A DNA stretch of 64,000 bases from Parasulfitobacter algicola (lineage in GTDB: Bacteria > Pseudomonadota > Alphaproteobacteria > Rhodobacterales > Rhodobacteraceae). Below the pieces are notes generated by a model. The model searched no databases, had not been told where the DNA came from, and worked only from the letters and a program-made list of their open reading frames with translations. Position numbers and translations under genes: made by a program. Numbering within the stretch: position 1 is the stretch's first letter; every line of letters starts with the position of its first letter. The stretch spans positions 1-64,000 of the forward strand of contig NZ_JABUFE010000013.1 of the NCBI RefSeq assembly GCF_013315265.1, in the 5' to 3' direction. Of the stretch, positions 56,295 to 64,000 are shown piece after piece.

Positions 56295-57149
56295 CTAAAG
56301 TGTTTGGAATATATTAGCCGTTAGATCAGATAGCGCGTCGACCAATGCACTTTTTTCGACGCTTTTTTTATACATATTCACATTCATAGAGGTCAGATCC
56401 GGCAAAGCCCCGCCATGCTGAATGCGTTCAAGATGATTGATGGACGTGCCATCCAACATCGTATGAACCGCCAAATCTGCACTGACCATCGCGCCGATTG
56501 TGCGATAGCTGTCTGATTCGACCGCCATTTCCCACGGGATATCCGCCTGGTCCAGCAAGCGCTGAACACCACTGCGGAAAATACAGGTCTGTTCAAACGC
56601 CAAACGCAAGGGGTGCTGCCGCCATGCCTGACCATCAGGGGCCCCAACCCAAACCAGCGGCAAGGTGATCAGGGTTTGCCCCCCCGCATCCACATTTTCT
56701 TCTGTTGTCAGAATGATATCTACCTCGCCGCGGGAAAACTGTTCTTTCAGCTTTCGGGTAAACGATGACAGCAACTGCACCTTTACCCTGGGAAATTGCG
56801 CATTAAATCGCTGCAGAATCTGTGGAATGGCCGGGTATACGATATCGTGGGGGACCCCGAAAATAATTTCGCCTTCATATTCCTGGGCTGTTAGGCGCGA
56901 CATTGCTTCGTCATTGATTGCCAACATTCGCCGCGCATAACTTAGTAATTGTTCCCCGGTCGTGGTCAAAGCAACAGATCGATTGCTTCGATCCAGCAGC
57001 AAAATATCCAGCGATTCCTCAAGGCGTTTCAGCTGCATTGAAACGGCAGATTGTGTCAGGTTCAAAAGACCCGCAGCTTTGGTGACGCCGCCGACCTCGG
57101 CCACAGTTACAAAAGAACGTAGGGCTGTCAGATCCAGATTTCTAATCAT
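56295..57149 (-). CDS. LysR family transcriptional regulator
   Basis: 284 residues. The winged-helix N-terminus (LDLTALRSFVTVAEVGGVTKAAGLLNLTQSAVSMQLKRLEESL) is typical; the C-terminal substrate-binding domain has EIIFGVPHDIVYPAIPQIL and VDIILTTEENVDAGGQTL. The ATG at 57149 has AAGGAT six bases upstream; a GTG one codon earlier is less well placed. Divergent from the DUF1127 gene, with nested inverted repeats between them. Confidence 0.93.
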   Translation of the reverse strand: MIRNLDLTALRSFVTVAEVGGVTKAAGLLNLTQSAVSMQLKRLEESLDILLLDRSNRSVALTTTGEQLLSYARRMLAINDEAMSRLTAQEYEGEIIFGVPHDIVYPAIPQILQRFNAQFPRVKVQLLSSFTRKLKEQFSRGEVDIILTTEENVDAGGQTLITLPLVWVGAPDGQAWRQHPLRLAFEQTCIFRSGVQRLLDQADIPWEMAVESDSYRTIGAMVSADLAVHTMLDGTSINHLERIQHGGALPDLTSMNVNMYKKSVEKSALVDALSDLTANIFQTL

Positions 57150-57157
57150 CACAAATC

Positions 57158-57201
57158 CTTATGATAAATCAATCAAACATTCATTTTAAGAATGTCATAA
57201 G
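57158..57201. promoter_or_regulatory. nested inverted repeats upstream of the LysR gene
   Basis: Outer arms CTTATGA (57158-57164) and TCATAAG (57195-57201) enclose inner arms ACATTC (57177-57182) and GAATGT (57190-57195). The set lies directly upstream of the LysR start and before the DUF1127 promoter region. LysR regulators usually bind imperfect palindromes here for autoregulation and divergent control. Confidence 0.5.
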
Positions 57202-57267
57202 CTGTACTAGATATCAATATATCTTATGAATCAGTGATCCAGCATCACGAAATGGAAAGACAAGACT

Positions 57268-57477
57268 ATGGCAACTTTTGCACTTACAGGCTTGCGTCAG
57301 AAAACCGCAGTCATATCTTTGAAACAGATCAAAAACGTTCTTGCGCTTCAGAAAAGCCGTCGCGCGCTGGCACAATTGGATGATGCGGCCCTTGCAGATA
57401 TCGGTCTGACACGCGAATCCGCACTGGCCGAAGCAAATCGCCCCATCTGGGATGCACCGATATCTTGGTACAAATAG
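57268..57477 (+). CDS. DUF1127 small protein
   Basis: 69 residues. The conserved DUF1127 (YjiS-like) segment is RRALAQLDDAALADIGLTRESALAEANRPIWDAP, with an Arg-rich helix before it. Some alphaproteobacterial members bind small RNAs or affect phosphate metabolism; the function of this one is unknown. It is divergent from the LysR gene, which may control it. Confidence 0.88.
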   Translation: MATFALTGLRQKTAVISLKQIKNVLALQKSRRALAQLDDAALADIGLTRESALAEANRPIWDAPISWYK

Positions 57478-57610
57478 ACAATTTGCGAAAAAACACGACA
57501 ATTTTGCATAGGTTTTCGGTTTCTTATTCTTGAAAACCCGTTAGGTTCGACCAATATTACAAGCAATAGCGGGGCTTCGTGCGCCCGCGCCAGTGATTTT
57601 GGAGAGAGCA

Positions 57611-58387
57611 ATGCAAGAATACGCAAACGTTCGGTCGACTGCCGGCATCCGCTCGGAGGAGATCGACGCAGGGCTACGCGCCCACATGAACAAGGTCTAC
57701 GGCACGATGTCCGTCGGCATGTTGATCACTTTCGCCGCCGCATGGGCCATTTCTAGTCTTGCGGTAACAACTCAGCCATCATTGGCTGCAGCACAAATGC
57801 CGAATGGCATTCTGCTGACAGATCTTGGCGCACTGATCTATGGATCACCGTTGCGCTGGGTTATCATGCTTGCACCGTTGGCCTTTGTTTTCGGCTTTAG
57901 CGCGATGATCAACCGGATGAGTGCAGCCACTGCTCAGTTGGTCTTCTATGCATTCGCGGCTGTGATGGGTCTGTCGATCAGCTCAATCTTTCTGATGTTT
58001 ACCGGATATTCGATTATCCAGATATTCCTGATCACGGCGATTGCTTTTGCGGGCCTTAGCATTTGGGGATACACAACTAAGAAAGATATCTCGGGCTGGG
58101 GATCATTTCTGATCATGGGCGTGATTGGTCTGATCGTGGCGATGGTCGTCAATATATTCATGCAGTCAGAAGTCATGATGTACGCCATTTCGATGATTGG
58201 GGTTTTGATTTTCGCAGGCCTTACAGCCTATGATACGCAGAATATCAAAAACACTTATCTGCAAATGGCATTTGCTGGGGATCAAGAATGGTTGGGTAAA
58301 GCCGCGATTATGGGTGCGTTGAACCTGTATCTGGACTTTATCAACATGTTTATGTTCCTGCTGCAGCTTCTGGGGAACAGACAGTAA
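57611..58387 (+). CDS. Bax inhibitor-1/YccA family membrane protein
   Basis: 258 residues with seven hydrophobic helices after a short polar N-terminus (RSEEIDAGLRAHMNKVYGTM, a typical opening). GLTAYDTQNIKNTYLQM with the Asp and a C-terminal ALNLYLDFINMFMFLLQLLG are the family signatures. Structurally known members are pH-gated calcium leak channels; in bacteria they also interact with FtsH. GGAGAGAG precedes the ATG at 57611. A good terminator follows. Confidence 0.94.
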   Translation: MQEYANVRSTAGIRSEEIDAGLRAHMNKVYGTMSVGMLITFAAAWAISSLAVTTQPSLAAAQMPNGILLTDLGALIYGSPLRWVIMLAPLAFVFGFSAMINRMSAATAQLVFYAFAAVMGLSISSIFLMFTGYSIIQIFLITAIAFAGLSIWGYTTKKDISGWGSFLIMGVIGLIVAMVVNIFMQSEVMMYAISMIGVLIFAGLTAYDTQNIKNTYLQMAFAGDQEWLGKAAIMGALNLYLDFINMFMFLLQLLGNRQ

Positions 58388-58414
58388 AATCTGTCAGACT
58401 TCGATAATGACACA

Positions 58415-58450
58415 AGCCCTGTCCAACGGAATGTTGGGCAGGGTTTTTTT
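58415..58450 (+). terminator. terminator after the Bax inhibitor-1 gene
   Basis: CCCTGTCCAAC and GTTGGGCAGGG pair across a five-base loop (58417-58443), apart from one mismatch, and are followed by seven T residues. A standard intrinsic terminator about 30 bases after the stop. Confidence 0.88.
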
Positions 58451-58563
58451 ATGTATAAATGATAGGCTAGCATTTATCGTGCTGCGCAATACAAGCGTTT
58501 GCCTTGGATAAACGTAATCTTATTCAGCGAAATACTGATTTCTGTTATGAAACAGGTATCTGC

Positions 58564-58926
58564 CTAAATCTCGATCTCGTCAGTTCCAGACTGTGGGACT
58601 GGGGCATCAGGTTTGCGGCGTATGATAATATCGCCATTGGGCAGGATCGCGGGCGCCTCGTAATTGGTGGCGTCGTCGATCAGGTTCGAAAGGTCCTGCA
58701 ATGCCGGGCCCATTTCCATCGCGAACGCCCGTAAGGCTGGTTCAAGTTCACCGGCCAAATCTTTAAGGTCTTCCATCGCCGGTTCCATTTCCTGAGCCAA
58801 CCCTTGGAAAAACATTTGCATGCCCCGTTCCATCAGGGACAGGCCCTGTTCGGGTTCAGCGTCTTGCGCGGCAAGCGGCGCAGTGCACAGGGCGGTGATC
58901 AAAAATGCGGCGACTGTCTGTTTCAT
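58564..58926 (-). CDS. small secreted protein, helical
   Basis: 120 residues: a signal peptide (MKQTVAAFLITALCTAPLAA), then a Met/Glu-rich amphipathic region (MFFQGLAQEMEPAMEDLKDLAGELEPALRAFAMEMGPAL) that should form long helices, and a short proline-containing tail (ILPNGDIIIRRKPDAPVPQ). Similar small periplasmic proteins are common in Rhodobacterales and are often mislabelled as AAA ATPases; no ATPase motif is present. Function unknown. The start of a minus-strand series to 62723 lies upstream. Confidence 0.75.
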   Translation of the reverse strand: MKQTVAAFLITALCTAPLAAQDAEPEQGLSLMERGMQMFFQGLAQEMEPAMEDLKDLAGELEPALRAFAMEMGPALQDLSNLIDDATNYEAPAILPNGDIIIRRKPDAPVPQSGTDEIEI

Positions 58927-58963
58927 ATGTTCAATATAGGGCAGTTTACCCGGAATTTACAGA

Positions 58964-59971
58964 TCAGATATCAATATCCAATGTCAGCGGGAAATGATCA
59001 GATGCCATCAACAGGGCCTGTTGCAATTCTGGCGTATCATAGCAGACCTGATCATCAAACGGATGCCAGATGCGCCATCGCTGCGATTTTGTACGCAAAT
59101 CCGGGCTGACCATAATGTAATCCAACAGCGCCTCAAGATAGCGTTTTTCGGGTTCAATATAAAACCGCGCGGTGGTCGGATGGGCGCTAATACGTTGGCT
59201 GAGTGCCATATGCGCATTGGGGTCGAAAAGTGCGCTTTCCCCAGCGCCCAGCACGATTTCAACGCCCGAACGACCGAATAGCTTTTCAAACCCGTCCAAA
59301 CCCGGGCCATCGTTCAGATCCCCCAGAACGATCAGCGGATGATCTGCGACGATCTGATCGATACGCCGACGGATCCAGATGCACTGGGCCAGCTGCTTGC
59401 GACGGTTGGCGATGGACAGACGAATCGCGTCTTTTTCAGTGCGTGCGCCATGAGGCGCCTTGGATTTGGCATGTACGCCCAGCATCCGCAGCTTTGTACC
59501 ATTCGCCGTCGTCACGGCCAGTTCCAGCGGCGGCTTTGAAAAGGTGACCTTGTCCAGCGTAGCATCAATATCCAGATCAATGCGAAAGGCACCATCGAAA
59601 CGCGGCGCATCCGACGCGTCACCATCACCCCACGGATCATGTGTAACCGTCAGCGCATCGGGATCATACAACAGAGCGATTTCCTGCTGAGTATTATTGG
59701 GAAAGCCAATCAACGCCTTGCGCGCCCGCAGCCCCATGGTTTGGGCAAAGGTTTCAAGCGCGAGTTCCGTGGCGCGTTGACGACTGGTATCGGGGGCCTC
59801 GATGATCATGATCGCATCGGAATCCAGCGCATTGAAAACGATGCCCAAAGCGTCGGTCTGCTGGATGCAGGTCACATTATAGCGTCCAGACCAATCAGTG
59901 TTGTTGCGCAACTGGCCTGTGTCGTCAAACAGGGTGTTGAACCATTCGACGTTATAGGTCGCGATCCTCAC
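58964..59971 (-). CDS. endonuclease/exonuclease/phosphatase family protein
   Basis: 335 residues of the EEP fold: RIATYNVEWFN at the start (Asn ligand), AIMIIEAPDT (Glu ligand), LGVHAKSKAPHG, VLGDLNDGPGLDGFE and ASDHFPLTLDI at the end (catalytic Asp-His). No signal peptide is evident, so it acts in the cytoplasm. The family cleaves DNA, RNA or phosphoesters; which is not decidable here. It ends just downstream of a TerB-DnaJ gene on the same strand. Confidence 0.9.
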   Translation of the reverse strand: MRIATYNVEWFNTLFDDTGQLRNNTDWSGRYNVTCIQQTDALGIVFNALDSDAIMIIEAPDTSRQRATELALETFAQTMGLRARKALIGFPNNTQQEIALLYDPDALTVTHDPWGDGDASDAPRFDGAFRIDLDIDATLDKVTFSKPPLELAVTTANGTKLRMLGVHAKSKAPHGARTEKDAIRLSIANRRKQLAQCIWIRRRIDQIVADHPLIVLGDLNDGPGLDGFEKLFGRSGVEIVLGAGESALFDPNAHMALSQRISAHPTTARFYIEPEKRYLEALLDYIMVSPDLRTKSQRWRIWHPFDDQVCYDTPELQQALLMASDHFPLTLDIDI

Positions 59972-59980
59972 GATTGGACC

Positions 59981-60664
59981 TTAGGCCGCATGCTGCTGGG
60001 TGATTTCTTCCCATGCGCGATTGATCGCAACCATGCGTTTTTCGGCCATCTTGACGGCCTCTTCCGGAACGCCACGGGCGATCATCTGATCGGGGTGTGT
60101 GTCACGGACCATCTGACGCCAAATCTTGCGAATATCCTGCATCGACATGTCAGGCGTAACCCCTAGTACGTCATAGGGATCGTGTTCCGCATTGGGTACA
60201 AAACGCGCGCGCAGGCTTTTGAATTCGCGAGCGTCCATACCAAAAATCTGGGCGACCTGGTGCAGAAAATCATCTTCGTTGGGATGATATTCACCATCGG
60301 CCATGGCGATGTGAAACAGCCCTTCTAGCAGATCGCACAGAGCGATATGGTTTTCGCCGAACATGGTTTTGATCTTGCGGGCATATTCTTCGAAGCCGGC
60401 AACGTCCTGACGGGCCAGGTTGAAAACACGCGCCGCATTGGATTCTTCGGCTTGCGGAATGGTAAAGACCTGACGAAATGCGGTAACTTCATCACGGGTC
60501 ACCAAACCATCGGCCTTGGCCATTTTTGCACCCAAAGCAATGACTGCAATGGCGAAAGCAACCGTGCGCTCAGGCGGTGTGCGCAAGCGGTCAAACACAT
60601 TGCTAAGGCTTTCGCCAGACGTCAGCGCAGATACGGCATCGGCAATTTTGGACCAAAGTGACAT
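59981..60664 (-). CDS. TerB-DnaJ domain protein (DjlA-like)
   Basis: 227 residues. A TerB-like helical domain (~35-140; GAKMAKADGLVTRDEVTAF, IAMADGEYHPNEDDFLHQVAQIFG) is followed by a C-terminal J domain (DPYDVLGVTPDMSMQDIRKIWRQMVRDTHPDQM) with the HPD motif, expected to stimulate DnaK. E. coli DjlA has an N-terminal membrane helix; here none is visible, so it is probably soluble. The ATG at 60664 fits the family start (MSLWSKI). It overlaps no gene; the EEP gene follows nine bases later. Confidence 0.92.
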   Translation of the reverse strand: MSLWSKIADAVSALTSGESLSNVFDRLRTPPERTVAFAIAVIALGAKMAKADGLVTRDEVTAFRQVFTIPQAEESNAARVFNLARQDVAGFEEYARKIKTMFGENHIALCDLLEGLFHIAMADGEYHPNEDDFLHQVAQIFGMDAREFKSLRARFVPNAEHDPYDVLGVTPDMSMQDIRKIWRQMVRDTHPDQMIARGVPEEAVKMAEKRMVAINRAWEEITQQHAA

Positions 60665-60696
60665 GGCCCATACTTTAGACCGGGAACGCCCCGGGG

Positions 60697-61182
60697 TTAC
60701 AGCATTTTCTGCATTACGATCAAATCCATCCAACGGCCAAACTTGCGGCCCACTTCGGGCAGACGTGCGACTTCGGTGTATCCAAGGGCACTATGAAAGG
60801 CGGCACCATCCGAATTTTCACCACTGACGCCTGCTATCATGGAATGCACACCACGGGCGCGGGCGTGTCCTTCGATAACAGACATTAGCGCGCGGCCTAT
60901 GCCACGGCCACGGGCGGCGGCAGCAAGATTAATCGAATGTTCCATCGTATGGGCATAACCGGGGCCGTTACGAAACGGGAAATAGGTGGCAAAGCCCAGA
61001 ATGATGCCTGCGTCTTCGTAAACGAAAAAGCCCTGCCCGGCTTCGCGCTTTAGATATATATCAGCGCGTATGGCACGTGGTGTCTTTTCGGCAGTGGTAA
61101 ACGTAATCGCAGTATTGCGGATCACGTCGTTCCAGATCGCCGCAATCGCTTCTGCATCGTCACGTTCGGCGGGCCGTATCAT
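60697..61182 (-). CDS. GNAT family N-acetyltransferase (phosphinothricin acetyltransferase-like)
   Basis: 161 residues. MIRPAERDDAEAIAAIWNDVIRNTAITFTT and the acetyl-CoA loop AAARGRGIGRALMSVIEGHARARG match the Pat/MnaT subgroup, which acetylates amino-acid-like amines such as phosphinothricin or methionine sulfoximine. HSALGYTEVARLPEVGRKFGRWMDLIVMQ is the typical C-terminus. The start overlaps the VOC gene stop (ATGA). Confidence 0.9.
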   Translation of the reverse strand: MIRPAERDDAEAIAAIWNDVIRNTAITFTTAEKTPRAIRADIYLKREAGQGFFVYEDAGIILGFATYFPFRNGPGYAHTMEHSINLAAAARGRGIGRALMSVIEGHARARGVHSMIAGVSGENSDGAAFHSALGYTEVARLPEVGRKFGRWMDLIVMQKML

Positions 61183-61787
61183 TCCAGAATGCGTATGCCA
61201 TGAAGTGTTTCAATTTCAGCTTGCAGGTTTTTGGCCGGACCTTGGTGGACCGAAACGACATCGCCAAAATCCAGCACCGACAGAGCATCGCGCAGCCCGT
61301 CCGCCTGGGGGTGGGTAACGTGCAACTGCTTTAGGCGGCACTTCAAATCCGGCAGGCGCAGTGCTGGATGATCGGCCCCTTCCCACTGGATCAACGCCGG
61401 GAACGCACCATCAAAGGGCAGTTTACCATCATCCGGAACTGCCATCTGCCAATGCAGATCACCGCGCGTCAGCTTGACCGGTGTACCTGTGCCTGCGGGT
61501 GATTTGGCGAGAGTTTCATCAAGTGTATCGGTCTGCACGATCCAGTTGGTCAACTTGGGCGGGCCGCTGATGTTATCCAGATCAAACCAGCGGGGATGGG
61601 ATGGTTTAGGGGCCTCGGGGTTGATCGTGATGACCTCAAGATAAAAGATACCCAGACCCAACAATTGATTATGCGTGCCCATATAATCATGCTGCCCCCC
61701 GGGGGCCATCTGAACACCTAGCGCATTTTCGACATAGGACACACCAGAGGCTAAGTTTTCAGCCGTAACAGCAAGATGATCAAGCAT
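61179..61787 (-). CDS. VOC family protein (glyoxalase-like domain)
   Basis: 202 residues starting MLDHLAVTAENLASGVSYVENALGVQMAPGGQH, the glyoxalase_3-like opening of vicinal-oxygen-chelate proteins. Further matches are HNQLLGLGIFYLEVITINPEA and WFDLDN. The catalytic activity is unknown; members are often annotated only by domain. The ATG at 61787 has AAAGGA upstream. Translationally coupled to the GNAT gene. Confidence 0.88.
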   Translation of the reverse strand: MLDHLAVTAENLASGVSYVENALGVQMAPGGQHDYMGTHNQLLGLGIFYLEVITINPEAPKPSHPRWFDLDNISGPPKLTNWIVQTDTLDETLAKSPAGTGTPVKLTRGDLHWQMAVPDDGKLPFDGAFPALIQWEGADHPALRLPDLKCRLKQLHVTHPQADGLRDALSVLDFGDVVSVHQGPAKNLQAEIETLHGIRILE

Positions 61788-61910
61788 GTTGGGGGTCCTT
61801 TTTGGTTTCGCACATAGATCTTTGGTTAAATTAAAACTGGCGACAATGGCAAAGGCATGCAAGGGGTAAAAATGTATGGCGATAAGACAATTGGTTAGTA
61901 TGTAAAACTT

Positions 61911-62723
61911 TCACCAAGCAGTCGGGTCCAGTTGGAAAAGCTCTGAAAGTTGTTCGTAAACCTCTGGTTCTTCGCGCTTCAGGCGTGCCGGTTTTTCAAA
62001 GAAAACTTCGACTGCAACAGCAAAAAATTCCTCTTGTCCTGCTGCCCCATAAGCATCAAGCACAGTTTTGCGTCCTTTTTCGATATTTTGTACATGGTCT
62101 TTGTAAGCTTGTACGAAAACGCGTTCCCAATCTGCAAAACTTTGGCCTTTCCGAAGTATCGGCGCGCCATCGGTGTGGCCCGAAAGCTGATCAATTTGAT
62201 GCGCAAATTCATGCAACACGACATTTTGACCATCTTCGTGGTTAATGGCACCCTGTTCACTGTGCGCCCACGACAGAACAACAGGACCATACGACCAGCT
62301 TTCCCCTAAACGCACAGTTTCATGTTCAGTGATGATATAACCACTGTGAGACGCTTGCTGAGATTTAAAGGCACCGGGGTAAATCAGATTTGTACGAAGA
62401 TGTTTATACCATGCATCACTGTTCATGATCAGCAAACAGGCTTGTGCAGCAATAGACAGCTCCATCTCTTCCGTGACGTCCAGCCCATCGCACCCATAAA
62501 AGTCAACCTGATCAAGAAAAACATTGATCTTACCTTCAAGTGTATAACGCAATTCAGGTGGAATTTTCTGAATTATAGGGACTTTCTCTAAGATTATCGC
62601 ACGTTGATGATCCAGCAATGCCGTAGAAAGCAGCTTTTTACGCTTCCGGTACTTTGCCCAAAAACGTGCGCTGATGGCAGCTGTAATAATAAATAGAAGC
62701 GTTAGAAAAATTACCATCAGCAT
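61911..62723 (-). CDS. zinc-dependent peptidase MtfA family (M90)
   Basis: 270 residues. An N-terminal helix (MLMVIFLTLLFIITAAISARFW) anchors it to the membrane, unlike cytosolic E. coli MtfA. The zinc site is VVLHEFAHQIDQLSGHTDGAP (HExxH), with a downstream Glu in GQEEFFAVAVEVFFEKP. In E. coli MtfA binds the repressor Mlc and has aminopeptidase activity; the target here is unknown. Length and motif order are normal. Codon use is AT-richer than in the preceding genes. Confidence 0.9.
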   Translation of the reverse strand: MLMVIFLTLLFIITAAISARFWAKYRKRKKLLSTALLDHQRAIILEKVPIIQKIPPELRYTLEGKINVFLDQVDFYGCDGLDVTEEMELSIAAQACLLIMNSDAWYKHLRTNLIYPGAFKSQQASHSGYIITEHETVRLGESWSYGPVVLSWAHSEQGAINHEDGQNVVLHEFAHQIDQLSGHTDGAPILRKGQSFADWERVFVQAYKDHVQNIEKGRKTVLDAYGAAGQEEFFAVAVEVFFEKPARLKREEPEVYEQLSELFQLDPTAW

Positions 62724-62793
62724 GTCGCATACTGATCAGCTAAATTGCAGACCGAGAGATTTATCAAATTTCCACACCATGTATTGTGAAGTA

Positions 62794-63069
62794 TTATGGT
62801 AAAAGACACGTCGCCAAAGCTATGTATATTGATCCGACATAAAACTCGGCAAGAAGAACCGTAACAAAACCAAATAGCCAGAGAAGTTCGATTGCTATTG
62901 GAATTTCCAAGCTGAGAGTTGGGAACTGCAAATCCACGAACGCAATAACGAAGCCTGCAAAGACTACCGTACGCAATGAATTACGCCAAATCGGATGCCG
63001 GGGCTTTCCTTCTGTCCCGTAAATCGCGATGGCAGTAAATCCAATTACAAGCTCAAGTAATGTATCCAA
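62794..63069 (-). CDS. small hypothetical membrane protein
   Basis: 91 residues with three hydrophobic segments: TLLELVIGFTAIAIYG, VVFAGFVIAFVDLQF, and a long WLFGFVTVLLAEFYVGSIYIALATCLL. The start is a TTG with AAGGA nine bases upstream. AT-rich and alone. No family recognised. Confidence 0.5.
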   Translation of the reverse strand: MDTLLELVIGFTAIAIYGTEGKPRHPIWRNSLRTVVFAGFVIAFVDLQFPTLSLEIPIAIELLWLFGFVTVLLAEFYVGSIYIALATCLLP

Positions 63070-63491
63070 CTCGCAATATCCTTTACATTACTTAGACTTA
63101 GTGATGCCGAACTCATTTACAACTGTGGCCCTGCCCTTCGGCTAATTCTTTAAATCCCGCCAAACGAGTTACTGGCAATGCGCCGGGATAAGCACAAACT
63201 GGAAGGGCTGGAACAGGCTGGATGGTCAGGACAATACAAATCTAGACTCTGTCGCCGACGCTGCCATGAATGCGGTGAATTGGGGTTAAAACGCCTTCTT
63301 GAAACACGCTGCCCAACCACTCACGCCCGGTGGGAACCACCGGGCCGCGCCGACCCGCCCCACAGGGCGGCGATTGCGCCACCCTCGGGCCGGCGCGGCC
63401 CTCAGTTCTGCAGGGTTTACAAGCAGATTTTCAGAACAATACTTAGCGTGCCAAAGCGGGCTATTCCTTTGATCGTTGTGGGATCGCTTGC
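63070..63491. other. gene-poor region with one abrupt GC-rich segment
   Basis: Frames on both strands cross this region but none has convincing coding character. The AT-rich background is interrupted at about 63300-63410 by strongly GC-rich, self-complementary sequence (see the repeat at 63326-63401). The remaining parts show nothing recognisable. Confidence 0.4.
63326..63401. repeat. nested GC-rich hairpins
   Basis: Three overlapping perfect stems: CCCGGTGG/CCACCGGG (63326-63333 with 63337-63344, loop GAA); GGGCCGCGCCG/CGGCGCGGCCC (63342-63352 with 63391-63401); and, inside the latter, CCGCCC/GGGCGG (63355-63360 with 63365-63370, loop CACA). The first two are mutually exclusive at 63342-63344. 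It could be an RNA structure, a protein-binding site or a mobile-element relic. Confidence 0.7.
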
Positions 63492-63782
63492 TCAAATCTC
63501 TGCATCGTACCTCAAGTCTTGGGCCGGAACGATCTCGGCCCCCATATACCTGATGAAAGCAATCCCGATATCGTGTTTATGACGGTCGCGAAAACGCAAG
63601 TTTGCTTCGGGTCCACAATCGTCGGCCAACATAACCCATTCAGCAAATTCATCTGCAGACACCTGCCCATATTCAGGAATGAAGTCAGTCACATGCATTC
63701 TCTTTCCATTGACTACACTTCCACAATACCCATGGCCGACGCAAACATAGTGCATCAGCTTTCGGAAACGATTTTCTGACAT
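63492..63782 (-). CDS. small hypothetical protein
   Basis: 96 residues, soluble and acidic. FRKLMHYVCVGHGYCGSVVNGKRMHVTDFIPEYGQVSADEFAEWVMLADDC reads like a folded bacterial domain. I have a vague recollection of similar short proteins in alphaproteobacteria, all without function. The ATG at 63782 lacks a clear ribosome binding site. Isolated in an AT-rich region. Confidence 0.55.
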   Translation of the reverse strand: MSENRFRKLMHYVCVGHGYCGSVVNGKRMHVTDFIPEYGQVSADEFAEWVMLADDCGPEANLRFRDRHKHDIGIAFIRYMGAEIVPAQDLRYDAEI

Positions 63783-63954
63783 TTTGTTTTCGACACGCTA
63801 TGGCTGTCGTGCGGCACTCAGCAAGTGCATTTCAGTTTCAACGTCCAAGTAGTTATAACGTCCTCATGGGTCGCACAACTAACTTCTTCGTTTCTGGGTG
63901 ACTACAAAGGTGATCAGGCCTGCCATCCAAATTTTCTTACCCAAACCTTAACGC

Positions 63955-64000
63955 TGCAAATTTTGCAAAGTTTTCGATTCGATTTTTGTAAAGTTGCAAA
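63955..64000. promoter_or_regulatory. TGCAAA repeats at the right edge
   Basis: TGCAAATTTTGCAAA (63955-63969) contains two TGCAAA copies nine bases apart; TTTGTAAAGTTGCAAA (63985-64000) contains a variant and another copy eight bases apart. TTTGCAAA-type pairs are the described binding motif of short-chain acyl-CoA regulators (ScfR/PccR) in Rhodobacter, with a different spacing. The gene they would control lies outside the window. Confidence 0.35.

Noticed and set aside
63311-63430. Integron attC site around the GC-rich hairpins
   Set aside because: A GCCCAAC fits one attC core site, but no matching GTTRRRY partner lies at the other end and there are no gene cassettes or integron integrase.
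1-64000. CRISPR arrays, rRNA genes, complete insertion sequences or prophage modules
   Set aside because: No regularly spaced repeats, no rRNA-like sequence, and no transposase or phage structural genes were seen; the only mobile-element genes are the two recombinases at 16170-18540.

Overview
The window looks like chromosomal DNA of a marine alphaproteobacterium of the Rhodobacterales (Roseobacter group). I infer this from family-level gene content and order: SPOR lipoprotein, D-Ala-D-Ala carboxypeptidase, tmk, holB, tatD and a PhnP-like hydrolase in one run; DUF484-xerC-pcs; pyrB/pyrC/plsY beside DUF805 genes and priA; pntA-pntB; a Hint-domain protein; a DUF1127 protein; and phosphatidylcholine synthase. 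Base composition is close to balanced G+C, with AT-richer patches at accessory genes. No database search was possible, so all family calls rest on motifs read from the translations.

Layout. 1-1150: an almost gene-free left edge ending in tRNA-Ser(UGA). 1341-7744: a tight plus-strand run for cell-wall trimming, dTMP kinase, the clamp-loader delta-prime subunit, a TatD nuclease, a metallo-hydrolase and an AEC transporter. 7754-13859 (minus): a Hint-domain gene broken by one in-frame TAG, then a polyamine-type ABC importer operon that carries a DUF2314 gene. 14069-16059: a LysE exporter, an L,D-transpeptidase and lipB. 16176-18777: a small relic integration island between tRNA-Leu(GAG) and tRNA-Ser(GCU), with an intact tyrosine integrase overlapping a serine recombinase that has lost its catalytic domain. 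18947-27735: ftsY, a fused NuoE/NuoF-type diaphorase subunit without its partner, xseA, purD and a UvrD-type helicase. 27824-31545: a small membrane protein and a two-subunit molybdenum hydroxylase divergent from a TetR regulator, with a perfect 10-bp inverted repeat between them. 31580-37464: two small membrane proteins, pntAB, then moaB, a metallophosphoesterase and a uracil-DNA glycosylase. 37648-43282: an unusual pyrB/pyrC region. Three genes, two of them related PH-domain-like membrane proteins, separate pyrB from a pyrC that lacks key metal ligands; plsY follows. 43419-49185: tandem DUF805 genes, priA, DUF484, xerC, pcs. 49580-58387: a second LysE exporter, 5-FTHF cyclo-ligase with mgtE, guanine deaminase, hisN-type phosphatase, XRE regulator, quinone oxidoreductase, LysR, DUF1127, Bax inhibitor-1. 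58564-62723 (minus): a small secreted protein, EEP hydrolase, TerB-DnaJ protein, GNAT, VOC, MtfA peptidase. 63070-64000: AT-rich and gene-poor, with one very GC-rich nested hairpin and TGCAAA repeats at the right edge.

Functional themes are mostly housekeeping: replication and repair (holB, priA, xseA, uvrD, xerC, UDG, tatD), nucleotide metabolism (tmk, purD, pyrB, pyrC, guaD), envelope and lipids (carboxypeptidase, L,D-transpeptidase, plsY, pcs) and redox balance (pntAB, diaphorase, molybdenum hydroxylase). I did not find a clear new defence or biosynthetic system. The most distinctive items are the tRNA-bounded recombinase relic, the nonsense-interrupted Hint gene, the PH-domain cassette inside the pyr locus together with a metal-ligand-deficient PyrC, the orphan diaphorase subunit, and several strong palindromes.
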